Source of the DNA: Tilletiopsis washingtonensis
Taxonomy: Eukaryota > Basidiomycota > Exobasidiomycetes > Entylomatales
DNA length: 64,000 nt
Assembly (NCBI RefSeq): GCF_003144115.1
Contig: NW_020312009.1
Span: 643,400-707,399 of the forward strand
Direction of reading: 5' to 3'
In this document: positions 45,308 to 56,204 of the stretch, piece by piece
How positions within the stretch are numbered: the stretch's first letter is position 1
Layout of the letters: the number at the start of each line of letters is the position of its first letter
Made by a program: the position numbers and the translations under genes
The notes under the pieces: model-generated
What the model was told of the DNA's origin: nothing
The model's database searches: none
The model's input: the letters and a program-made list of their open reading frames with translations, nothing else

Positions 45308-46070
45308 GCTTGCGGGTCGAGCGACGGTTGTGGTGGTGGTGCGGACGCAAGCTGCGTCGTCAGCTGCGGCTCGGTCAGCGTCCGTGTGGAGGCGTCGGGG
45401 GCGCGTCACCGTGCGCCGCGTCGCGTCAGGGTGACACCTGCACCTGCTGCCGCAGCCTTCGGCCTCTTGCAGTCGAGTCGGACGACGTCGACGGCCACAC
45501 ATCACACCAGGCGTGCGTCTGTCCAAGACGGAGAGAGCGTGGCAGCCACCAGGTGAGCCGAGGCGCGGGAGTCTCCACCGCGTACGCCAGCCCCTCGTCC
45601 ACGCGCCCCGTCTGCAGAGCTGAGACCGAGTCGGGCGTGCTCGGCGTGCTGGCTGTGAGCGGATGGATGGCCGAGCGAGCCGTTCAGGATGTGCGCTCTG
45701 TGCCTCCTGGGCGGCCGGAACGACGACGGACGACGGTCATGCTGGCGCGTCTCGATCAACACCATGCGCCGCGCCTCAGAGAGCAGCGCTGCAGCGTGCC
45801 AGGCCGGCCAGCATCGAGCAGAGGGGCATATGGATCCTTCAGGCGCCTGTGATGGTAACTAGTGTACACAAACGAGCACGCCCAGACCGGCAGACCGCGG
45901 CACGGCGACGGTCGGAAGGAGGACGGCGGGATGGGGAAAGGAGGTGCGCACGCCAGCAATGGCACGGCGGTGTGGTCCAGCCTGCCGTGCGGAGTGAGCC
46001 GGTGCTGCGCTGGCAAGCGTCGCATGCCACTCACGACGAAGAGCGCGTCGAGAGGGGAAGAGACGCGTGC
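45308..46070. other. Intergenic region between two minus-strand genes
   Basis: 5' flank of the mitochondrial carrier and 3' flank of the YABBY-like gene. No gene, RNA or repeat was recognised. Confidence 0.45.
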
Positions 46071-46461
46071 CTAGGCCTTGTTCTGCGCAGACGGTCAGCT
46101 CGGGGCTGACGACGACGTGCGCGCGCCTCACCTTCGGGTTCTCCGGCGCGGTCGCCCACTGCTTGGCGACGGCAGAGAAGCGGTCCTGCAGGGCAGGCAG
46201 GCGTTAGTCACGTACCCAAGCGGCAGCCGCGCCCCATCCAGCGCCATCCATGCGCGCCCCATCCGACGCCAGCACATCATCCGCGACGCACCTTGTGTGC
46301 CATGTCCGGCTTGCTCTCCTTGAGCTTGGCGAGCTCGCGCTTCATGTACGCGTTGTAGGGCGAGCTGCGCGGCGGGTCAGCCGGAGAGGCGCGCGCATCC
46401 CAAGCAGGCACACTCACACCTTGCCCTTCTTGCCGCCGCTCGTGACCTTCTTCGGGGGCAT
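46071..46461 (-). CDS. Small YABBY/HMG-box-like nuclear protein (about 60 residues)
   Basis: The joined exons read MPPKKVTSGGKKGKVSPYNAYMKRELAKLKESKPDMAHKDRFSAVAKQWATAPENPKNKA, a complete protein despite its size. The SPYNAYMKRELAKLKESKP...HKDRFSAVAKQWATAPENPK core matches the short fungal YABBY/HMG superfamily proteins, in which this segment forms the HMG-like helices. A basic N-terminus fits DNA binding or nuclear location. At least three introns; the last exon encodes only NKA and the stop (46071-46073). The role is unknown; chromatin association is inferred from the family. Confidence 0.82.
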
Positions 46462-49218
46462 GCTGGTGGATGGGTGGGTGGGTGGTGGCGGATGGTGGTG
46501 GTGGGAGGCATCGAGGCCTGGCGTCGGCAACACGCACCTTGACGCGCCGCGTCGAGGTCGCGCCTTGCGGGGCTCCGCCCTCGCGGCGCACGGACCGCCG
46601 CGGCCCGCGCACGTGACCTCCGGCGTGGGAACAGCGCGCGCGTCGCGTCCGCCCTCCGCCGCCGCGCGCCGCCGTGTCTGCGCCCGCTGCCGCTCGGCTC
46701 GGTGTCTCGCCTGCGCCGCCCGCCTGCCTCCCACAGCGCACTGGCGCGTGTGCAGCGCGCGTACGCTGGTGATGAGGGCCTCAGCACAGTCGCAGTCTCG
46801 CCTTGTTGCTGTCAGGCGTCCACAGAGCCTCCAGGTCGCTAGTCAACCTGACTGCCTCCGGTCTCCGCTACGTCTGTTGCCTAACGCTGTGCCTCTCGGT
46901 GTAGCCTCGGGTGGTCTTCCTGCGACGCTGGCGGCGGCCGCAGTCTTGCTTCATGCTCTCACTGGAGGTGCATGCCGCGGTGTGATAGCGCCACGCAGAG
47001 ACTCTGCGTACACCTCCCCCCGCTCTGTCAGCCAACGGCTGGCGGGCGACGCAGCAGCCAGGACGACGCGAGTGTCAGCGCGTGCTTCGTAGTCGCTCCT
47101 CGTGGCCTCGAACCTCTGTGCCAGACCTCAGGCAGCACGCCCCGGCAGTGTGTGGCCCAGGCGCGAGCTCCAGGCTGAGCTGCACATCGGGCGTAGCCCC
47201 CCTACGTCCGTCAGGCCGCAAGAGCAGCCTGTCGGCGTCTCCTCGCTTAGCCATGCCTGAGCAGCTCGCGTAAGCGGCGCCACTGTGTTCAACCGAAGGC
47301 CCAATCCTGCGGCAGAGTGCCACCGCAGCAGCGCAGCTCAAGCGTGTCCGATGCGGTTGCGCGGTCTGAGCGTCAGAATGCGCGGGGGAGTTCTCGAGGT
47401 CGAAATTAAGCTTTGACACGCGCGTACAGAGGCGCGCTGTGCGCCGAATTGATGCCAGATGCGCCGCGCGCTTGCCAATGCAGCACTTGTCGCGTTTGCG
47501 CTGCCTGCGATCGCCCAACGAGACTCCCGACGTGCCAGGCCGTCCTACATAGCTCGGACGCTTCACGCGAGCGTTGCGTCATCTCATCGTGTCCCGGAAG
47601 CTCGCCTGCGCAAGAAATGCCCTCGCGTCACTCAATGCAAGTGTCCCCGGCCGTCTCATGATGCGTCGCAGCCGCGCAGCCTTCGCACGTGCACCACAGC
47701 GTCAGGACGCGAGGGTCGCTGTCTGCCAGCGACGTGCACAACCGCTGCGCGTGAGGTGACGAGTCGCATGCGCGGGACGTTGAGTATGAGTACAGATGCG
47801 ACGGGAGGGTGTGGCGAGAGCGAAGCGTGTGGAGGAGTGAGGCAGCCACAGACGATGAGGCGGTGCAGAGCAGGCGGGCCGAGCGGGCGAGGGGGCGCGG
47901 CAAAACGTTCAGTAGCCAGAAGCCCGAGGCACGCTCCTGGCGGCGAGCCGAGGACCTGTCGGGTCCGGCGTCGCTGGACGACTGGCGCGGCACAGCCGGC
48001 CTCATCTCGAAGGCGAACGCCTTCATGTCCTTGGTCTTGCGGAACGAGAGCACGGCAGGGTCGCAGAGCGCTGCGCTGCGGCGTGGTCTCGGTGAGGTGC
48101 AGCGCGCGCTGCGGCCTCGGCGCAGAGTGTAAGCGAGGACTGGAGGCGGTCACCAAGCCTGAGCGTGAGCAGGCTAGCGCAGCAGGATGGAAGCGGTCGC
48201 GAAGTGCTGGCAGTATGGTGAAGAGCGCCCAGCCCTGACGGCATGCCGCGGTGGGCGATGCACCTGTGCGTCGTGAGCGGCGAGTGGGCGAATGACGTGG
48301 CTCACCCGCTGGCGCTACGTCCGTCACACGCGATTCGATGCCCTCAGCATGTGCAGCTGGCCAGCTTCAGGAGCGAGCTGCGGCGAGGGAGCGTATGCGC
48401 GTGCGTCGCCGTCAGTGGAGAGCATGAAGTCGATGACCCCGGCCAGTCGGCGTGGGCCGCACCGTTGCACGCTCCTTCCTGTCGTGCTGTGCTCAAGGAA
48501 GACGCAGCCCAGATTGCGGCCAGGATGATGAGCAGCTCCGGGAAGCGTGTGGACGCACGCTGACGAAGGAGGGCGACCGTGTCTGCCGGCTAGCTGAACC
48601 GACGTACCTTCCAGCGAACGGAGAGCGCTGCCGGCTTGAGTGCCTGAGGAGTGCTGAACGTAGATGCTTGACACAAGCTCTGGTCGGAGAACCGCACGCG
48701 CGTGCGTGCCCGCCGTCTGAAGGGGATCGAGGGTGGCGCTTCCTGCCAGCTGCGGCAGCATCTGTGTGGTCACAGGGCGCTCTTGAGGCAGACAGAGTGT
48801 CCGGCAGCTAAGGCGCGTCTCGCCTTGCGGGCCGTGTCGAGGTGGAGGTAGTGAAGCAAGGATGTGGGCGCCGGGTGGAGGCGCATACAGCCCACTCAGG
48901 CGCGACGGGCGCACGCGCCAGCTCTGCGCCGCCCGAAAGGGGCAGTCGAGTCCCTTCCCGCGGCCTCACGCCCGGCGCTCGGGCCGCTGCTCGCCAACCT
49001 TCTTCATCGGGCAGCTGACTCTCACACTATGCTCTGCGCCCGCGCTTGCTCAGGCTTATCTGGCGCACACTGCACATCGCAGCTTGTCTCTCGTCCACCA
49101 CATCCCTCGTAGCCCCATCATCTAGGCCTCGCCTCGCCGCTCGCCCCGCCCCGCGCGCATACACGCAGGCGCCCACACCTCGGCCGCTCGCACTCCACCT
49201 CTTCCCCACGCACGATCC
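46462..49218. other. 2.76-kb region without a convincing gene
   Basis: The largest gap in the window. Candidate frames are weak: plus 47459-48238 begins with a signal-peptide-like MRRALANAALVAFALPAIAQ but continues as Arg/Ser-rich sequence. Minus 48324-48914 ends GVIDFMLSTDGDARAYAPSPQLAPEAGQLHMLRASNRV. Minus 47628-48053 begins MLSFRKTKDMKAFAFEMRPAVPRQ. The last two read like protein over 30-40 residues, so a fast-evolving multi-exon minus-strand gene about 47.6-48.9 kb is possible, but no exon chain could be supported. No tRNA, rRNA or tandem repeat was found. Confidence 0.35.
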
Positions 49219-50290
49219 ATGACGCCGTCCGCAGGCGTTCGCTGTGGCTGGCGATGGTGCCCGGTGACGCAGGAGTACCAGTGGCTAACCGCCGGCCTGC
49301 CGCCGGCCAGCACCGCACCGCCCAAGCCGTCGGCGCCTCCCGCCAATGGCGAGTGGCAGACGTTTGACGGCCGCTTCTACTTCGTCGAGCCTTGGTCTCC
49401 AGACCATCAGCTGGTGTCCTTGCTGCAGCCGGGACCGCCCTCGCCGCTGCCGCCGTCTTCTGTGAGTGCCGGTGCATCGCGGCCTCTGCCTCGGCCGTAC
49501 TGACCGCTTGCGCCAGCCCAATCCTGCGCTTTCGCGGCAGCACCAGGTGAAGCAGCAGCGGCTGCTCCAGGTGAGCTGCGCCATGAGTCCCACTCTGCCT
49601 CCACGTGCAAGCTGACGTCTAGCAGATCAGCGTGGCGCGCGAGCCGTCGCCGCACGCTGCGGAAGCGCCGCCGCCGTGGCTACAGCGGCAGCAGCTGGTG
49701 AGTCTCGTCCCTCCTTCCCCTTCTGCCTCGCTTGTCTTCTTCCCTGCTCAATGCGAACCCTCCGTTGCAGGACCATCAGCAGCAGCGCCAGCCGTCGCAG
49801 CTGCAGCAGCAGCAACACCAGCAGCAGCGGCCGCAGCAGTATCTGCAGCAAGCTTCTCAGACGTACGCCGCGAGAGAGCATGAGACGGGCTCGGCGTCAC
49901 ACTATAAAGCTGGTGCGTCCATACGCGTAGCTCTCCAAGGCCGCCAGAGCCTCACACATCCTCCGCGCCTGCATAGCCAACGAAGGAGGAGCACGCGAGG
50001 TGGAACGCGAGATCCGCAGCTCTTCGCCGCTGTATCGCTCAGTGGACCATCTCGTCGTGGACCATCACGCAGTGGACCACCTCGTCGGCCAATGGGACAG
50101 CGACGAGGAGGAGCGTGACGAGTACATCGACAAGGAGCAGCGCGGGAAGCAACGCACCAGCATCTCGCCCCTGTATCGCTCAGTGGACCATCTCGTCGGC
50201 CAGTGGGACAGCGACGAAGAGCAGCCTGACGAGCCGGCTGATGGCTCGCCGCCGCTCTGCCGCTCCGCAAACCACCTCGTTGGCAGCTGA
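49219..50290 (+). CDS. Hypothetical poly-Gln protein with C-terminal repeats
   Basis: I do not recognise this gene. Five exons join cleanly with GT...AG introns: MTPSAGVRCGWRWCPVTQEYQWLTAG...NGEWQTFDGRFYFVEPWSPDHQL, then PNPALSRQHQVKQQRLLQ, ISVAREPSPHAAEAPPPWLQRQQL, a Gln-rich exon (DHQQQRQPSQLQQQQHQQQRPQQYLQQ), and a final exon ANEGGAREVEREIRSSSPLYRSVDHLV... The first part has two Trp-centred blocks with WY/F spacing that loosely recalls a WW-like fold. The final exon contains SPLYRSVDHLV...GQWDSDEE twice, plus a third degenerate copy SPPLCRSANHLVGS at the C-terminus. TGA at 50288-50290. The joint evidence of splice phases and internal repeats makes it a real gene; its function is unknown. 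Confidence 0.6.
50021..50285 (+). repeat. Coding tandem repeat, 141-bp unit
   Basis: TGTATCGCTCAGTGGACCA occurs at 50031 and 50172, a 141-bp (47-residue) period, with a third shorter copy at about 50250 (CTCTGCCGCTCCGCAAACCA). Inside the first unit, GTGGACCA is repeated every 15 bp (VDHLV-VDHHA-VDHLV). All copies keep frame. Confidence 0.8.
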
Positions 50291-50759
50291 GACCGCTACG
50301 CCTCAGACGCTGCAGACGGCGTCGCCGACCACATGTCGTAAGGAGTGTGCACCCAGGTGCGTCCGCAGCGCAGAGGTTAGCGTGTAGCGCTGCGCCGGCG
50401 CTGACGACACGCTTTGCGCCCTACAGCAGGCATGCTGCCTTCGTGGCTCGCCACAGCCACTGCGCTCCGACAGCCAGCACCCGCATCCGCTACGCCATAC
50501 CACGCACTTGAATCCTCATACCTCGCCCTGTACATGCCCTGCTGAAGCACGTCTGTAGCACCCAGCCCAGGGTCCGAACACGCTGCATCGCCGTCTCTGC
50601 TGTTCCCACGCGTGTGGCGGCTGTACGGCAGTCCGCTCGATGGACACGTGCAGAGCCGCCTTGACGACGGCGCGTGCCAGCTCGGCGAATCGTGCAGAGG
50701 GCTCACGCCATCGGTCGTCTACCATTCCTCGCTCGCACAGCCAGGTCTCTAGGGTATAG
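50291..50759. other. Convergent intergenic region
   Basis: 3' flanks of the poly-Q gene and RIT1. No gene or RNA was seen. Confidence 0.5.
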
Positions 50760-52391
50760 CTATTGCGTGCTCAGCTCAAGCTGCGCGCCCGCCGAGCCAC
50801 GGACGCCATCTGGCGTCGGCAGGACCGCGTCGTGAACACGCAGCAGGTGTCCGCGAGAGGGCGTGAAGTCGGGTGCACTCGAGACGAGCCACTGCAGACA
50901 GCGCCTGGCGTCTGCCTTGGTGAGCGCCTTGCGGTGCGCTTCGAGTCGTGCTGCGTGATCCATGCTGTCCGGCGCGATGTCGGGCACGAAGCGGCCATCG
51001 CTGGTGAACGAGGCGGCAAGCAGTGCGAGCGCGATGGAGCCGGGAAGGGAGGCGTCGCTCGTGCTGGTGATGAGCACCTTGCGGTCCGTCGCGGCCCTTC
51101 GCAGCAGCGAGCGAGTGATGGTTGCCTGAGCAGAAGCGTCAGAGCGGCTTTGAGCGTGCCTAGTCAGCACAGGAGCACTCACGATGGCGCCAGGAAGAAC
51201 CGTGCGGAGCAGCCGTGCGCCCTTTTTGCCGGCGGGGAGGTCGAGCGATAAGGTCCGCGCATCTTCACGCGTCTCGTCCGTGGCCGGCGCGCCTTGGCAG
51301 TGCACGACGAGGCTCCACGGCCCGTCGGCGACTGGCTCGGCTGGCAGCTGCAGCCAGATCGGCGCCGGCTGCACCTGCTGCAGCAGGGTGTGCGACCGCA
51401 CTCGCAGGCGCTCAGCCTGGACGATTGTGCCGATGGCGTCCTGGCAGTCGGCGCGGCTGCGCAGGATCTCGTCTCGGTGTGCCCAGAGCAGCGCCGGCGA
51501 CAGGCCCGTCGCCCAGGCCTCCTCATCGTCTCCGCTGCCTTGCACGTAGGTGAAGGGATTGTCGTCGAAGGCATTGGCCGTGTGAGGAGCTTGCTCCCAG
51601 CACGATGGCCCTCTCGAGCTGCTGCCGCCGTCTGTGACAGGCGCGATTGAGACTGGCCAGCTGGCGGAGAGGAGCACGACTCGGAGACACCGACCCGCGG
51701 CGAGCGCGCATAGCGAGCCCGCTGAGCACGATAGAGCCGGATCGGCAAACTGCGGCGAGCAAAAGAAGGGCACGAGCGGCGCGCGAAGCCGAGGCACAGG
51801 CAGCGCAGAGGACAGCAGGTCGCCGACCCAGCCTGCTATCCGCTCGGCGATCTGCGCTTCCTCTGACGGCGAGACGATGTGCGAGGGCACGCGCAGTGTG
51901 CCTGGACTGCGATGCTGGCATGGCGGCGGCGGCGACGCCGGCGCAGGCTCGCCGTACCTCTGGCGCGACGCCTCGTTGAGTACGGCACACCAGATGGGCA
52001 CCGTCTTCGAGAGGGCGTCGGGCATCGACTTGCCGCGGCGTGTAGAGTCCACCACGAGGGCGCCGCCACGCTCGAGGCAGAGCTCTGCAAGATGCAGGTT
52101 GGGCCGCTTGAGGCTGAAGCCCCAGTTGTGCGTGTGCCCGTCGGTGCTCTTGAAGTAGCAGCCCTTGGCCGCGTGGCGCGACGGGTCGACGTACCACGCC
52201 CCGCAGCGCAGATTCGGCACGACGGGCAGGTCCGCAAAGTGCGCCGCGACGCTCTCGACGAGCTGTGCGTCGGCGACGATGGAGCGCAGGCGGTTGTATG
52301 GGTCGCGCTCGAGCGCACGCAGGCGCTTGCGCTCGTCGGTCTGCGCCCGCTCGCCGCCAGGGACCGCCTCCTGCCCCTCGCTGCTCGGCAT
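50760..52391 (-). CDS. RIT1: Initiator tRNA A64 2'-O-ribosylphosphate transferase
   Basis: Start MPSSEGQEAVPGGERAQTDERKRLRALERDPYNRLRSIVADAQLVESV (ATG 52391). The conserved core follows: FADLPVVPNLRCGAWYVDPSRHAAKGCYFKSTDGHTHNWGFSLKRPNLHLAELCLERGGALVVDSTRRGKSMPDALSKTVPIWCAVLNEA. Later are VVLLSASWPV, FTYVQGSGDDEEAWATGLSPALLWAHRDEIL and a C-terminal DUSP-like domain: RKVLITSTSDASLPGSIALALLAASF and RCLQWLVSSAP. This is the Rit1 family, which adds a phosphoribosyl group to initiator tRNA-Met so that it is not used in elongation; it occurs in fungi and plants. A 57-nt segment (51182-51126) has perfect intron ends but also keeps the frame. About 520-540 residues. Confidence 0.93.
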   Translation of the reverse strand: MPSSEGQEAVPGGERAQTDERKRLRALERDPYNRLRSIVADAQLVESVAAHFADLPVVPNLRCGAWYVDPSRHAAKGCYFKSTDGHTHNWGFSLKRPNLHLAELCLERGGALVVDSTRRGKSMPDALSKTVPIWCAVLNEASRQRYGEPAPASPPPPCQHRSPGTLRVPSHIVSPSEEAQIAERIAGWVGDLLSSALPVPRLRAPLVPFFCSPQFADPALSCSAGSLCALAAGRCLRVVLLSASWPVSIAPVTDGGSSSRGPSCWEQAPHTANAFDDNPFTYVQGSGDDEEAWATGLSPALLWAHRDEILRSRADCQDAIGTIVQAERLRVRSHTLLQQVQPAPIWLQLPAEPVADGPWSLVVHCQGAPATDETREDARTLSLDLPAGKKGARLLRTVLPGAIVSAPVLTRHAQSRSDASAQATITRSLLRRAATDRKVLITSTSDASLPGSIALALLAASFTSDGRFVPDIAPDSMDHAARLEAHRKALTKADARRCLQWLVSSAPDFTPSRGHLLRVHDAVLPTPDGVRGSAGAQLELSTQ

Positions 52392-52751
52392 GCTCAGCGT
52401 CGCAGGTCGCAAGCAGCCGTGCCTCGTCTGCGCTGCTCAGCACGCCCAGTCGGGGCACAGGGGCGGGCCGAGGCTACACGATGAGCTCAGCGCGTCCACA
52501 GAGACAGCCGCGCGCTGCGGACGACGAGGCTTGGCCGGGCTTCAGTGATGGTGTGGCGCAGAGGCGAGCTCGGGTGGGAGCAGGAAGCGGCGAGGGTCTG
52601 CGCGCGGGACTCGGGAGTGCGCGCTGGCCAAAAAGCGGAAATGCCGTCGTCGCGCCCCGCGCCGCAAGCTCCCGCTCTCGCATCCTCGCGCCTCGCCGTG
52701 CCCGCCGAAGAACAAAGATCCGCTCCACGACACCCCACCCGACCGCCGACC
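52392..52751. other. Divergent promoter region of RIT1 and the PRPP synthetase gene
   Basis: About 360 bp between the two start codons. No other element was recognised. Confidence 0.5.
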
Positions 52752-54476
52752 ATGCCTGGCGTCAACTCGATCAAGCTGCTCACGGGTGCGCGCTGCGCCG
52801 GCGCTGCCCAGCGCTGCCCTGGCTGACCCCTCTGGCAGGCAACTCGCACCCGGAGCTGGCCGCGATGGTCGCCGACCGGTGAGCACGCCGCTTGCAGCAG
52901 CCGGCAGCACGCCTCACACCCGCCGCAGCCTCGGCATTCAGCCCACGCCGTGCGTGTGCAAGAAGTTTGCGGACCAGTCGATCGACGTGCGCATCGGCTC
53001 GTCGGTGCGCGACGAGGACGTGTTCGTGCTGCAGACGTCGAACAGCCCCTACGTCGACCCCAACGACTCGCTAATGGAGCTGCTGATCATCATCTCGGCG
53101 TGCCGCACCGCCTCGGCGCGTCGCATCACGGCCGTCATCCCGTGCTTCCCGTACAGTCGGCACGATAAGAAGGACAAGAGCCGCGCGCCCATCACCGCCA
53201 AGCTCGTCGCCAACATGATCACCGTCGCGGGCGCCGACCACGTCATCACGATGGACCTGCACGCCTCGCAGATCCAGGGCTTCTTCGACATTCCCGTCGA
53301 CAACCTCACGAGCGAGCCGAGCGTCGCGCGCTGGATCCGCCAGTGCATCCCGGACTACAAGAATGCCATCATCGTGAGCCCCGATGCGGGCGGTGCCAAG
53401 CGGTGAGTGTCGGCGTGAGGGGGACAAAAGCGACGGGGCGAAGGGGCTACGCAGCAGCGGCCAGGCGGCTTACTGTGCCGCGCAGTGCCACGTCGCTGGC
53501 GGATCTCCTCGGCGTCGACTTTGCGCTCATCAACCGGAATCGGAAACGGGAAGCCAACAAGCGGCTGCGCGCGGCCGCGGCCGATGCCGCCGGCGTCTCG
53601 CGCACGTCGTCCTTCTCCGATCTGCGTAGCGGCCTGAGCACGCCGATGACGGGCAGCTTCATGGTCGACCCGACCGCACACGCCGACCCGGCGAGCCGCA
53701 TCAGGGCCGAGGCGGGCCTCGGCGGCTCGCACGCGTTCGGGCAGCAGCTGGGCGTCGTCAACGCGTCGCTGGAGCGGCTCTCGCCCTCGGACGCGAGCGA
53801 GGCGGCAACACCGCGCGCCGGCGCTGCTGAGCACGCCTTGGCTGGCCACGGCGCCACGAGCACGTACAGCCCCGTGGCCAACGGCGTGAGCATGAACGAG
53901 GCGGGCGAGTGGGTCACGACGGACGAGGACGGCCACCGCATCGTGAGCGGCGGCAGCCGCGGCCCGAGCAAGGAACGTGCGGGCACGAGCGCCGTGGCGA
54001 GCGACGAGGCCGAGACGAAGATGGAGATTCTCGTCGGCGACGTCGACGGCAAGGTGCGTTGTGCGAGGGTACCTCTCGAGCCGCGCTGACGCTGCGCAGA
54101 CTGCGATCCTCGTCGACGACATGGTCGACACGGGGCGGACGCTCGCGCTGGCCGCCAAGACGCTCAAGGAGGCTGGCGCCAAGGCCGTGTATGCGCACAT
54201 CTCGCACGGCCTCCTCAGCGGCCAGTCGACGGCGCTGCTGCGGCGTCTGGACCTCGAGAAGCTGGTGGTGAGTGTGCTGGGTGCTCGTCCCACTGCAGCG
54301 CTGACAGGCGGGCGCAGGTCACCAACACGATTCCGAACCTCGAAAAGGCGCGCGACTCGAACGGCAAGCTCGAGATTATGGACGTCAGCGCCGTTATCGC
54401 CGAGAGCATCCGGCGCACGCACAACGGCGAGAGCATCAGCCTGCTCTTCCACGAGGACGCCAGCGTGCTGCTGTAG
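52752..54476 (+). CDS. Ribose-phosphate pyrophosphokinase (PRPP synthetase) with large insertion
   Basis: Starts [125 protein letters not shown]-binding and catalytic blocks are intact, including [44 protein letters not shown], and the PRPP motif [26 protein letters not shown]. It ends [22 protein letters not shown]. It makes PRPP from ribose 5-phosphate and ATP for nucleotide, His and Trp synthesis. About 150 residues of Ser/Ala-rich sequence are inserted between NRNRK and [10 protein letters not shown], comparable in kind to the non-homologous regions of yeast Prs1 and Prs5. TAG at 54474-54476. Confidence 0.94.
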
Positions 54477-56022
<1,546 letters not shown>

Positions 56023-56204
56023 GCAGCTCGCCGGGACCTGGCCCGTGCCGGCCAGACAGCGCAGATGCGAGGGCCTGCTTAGCGTGGCCGTGGCGTAATG
56101 CGAGCAGATCGAGCCTATGAGATGGGTGTGCAGCCGGCAGCACCGCACATCGTGGCACACATCATGACTTCGTGACAAGCTAGTATACAGTGCGGACAGC
56201 CACG

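Noticed and set aside
47080-47140. tRNA-like B-box word (CTCGAACC) on the minus strand
   Set aside because: No T stem, acceptor stem or anticodon arm could be paired around it.
47459-48238. Plus-strand frame with a signal-peptide-like start
   Set aside because: Only the first 20 residues look like a signal peptide. The rest is Arg/Ser-rich without cysteine pattern or repeats, and the opposite strand has equally good frames.
49219-49500. WW domain at the start of the poly-Q protein
   Set aside because: Two Trp blocks recall WW spacing, but the conserved Pro and strand pattern are not convincing.
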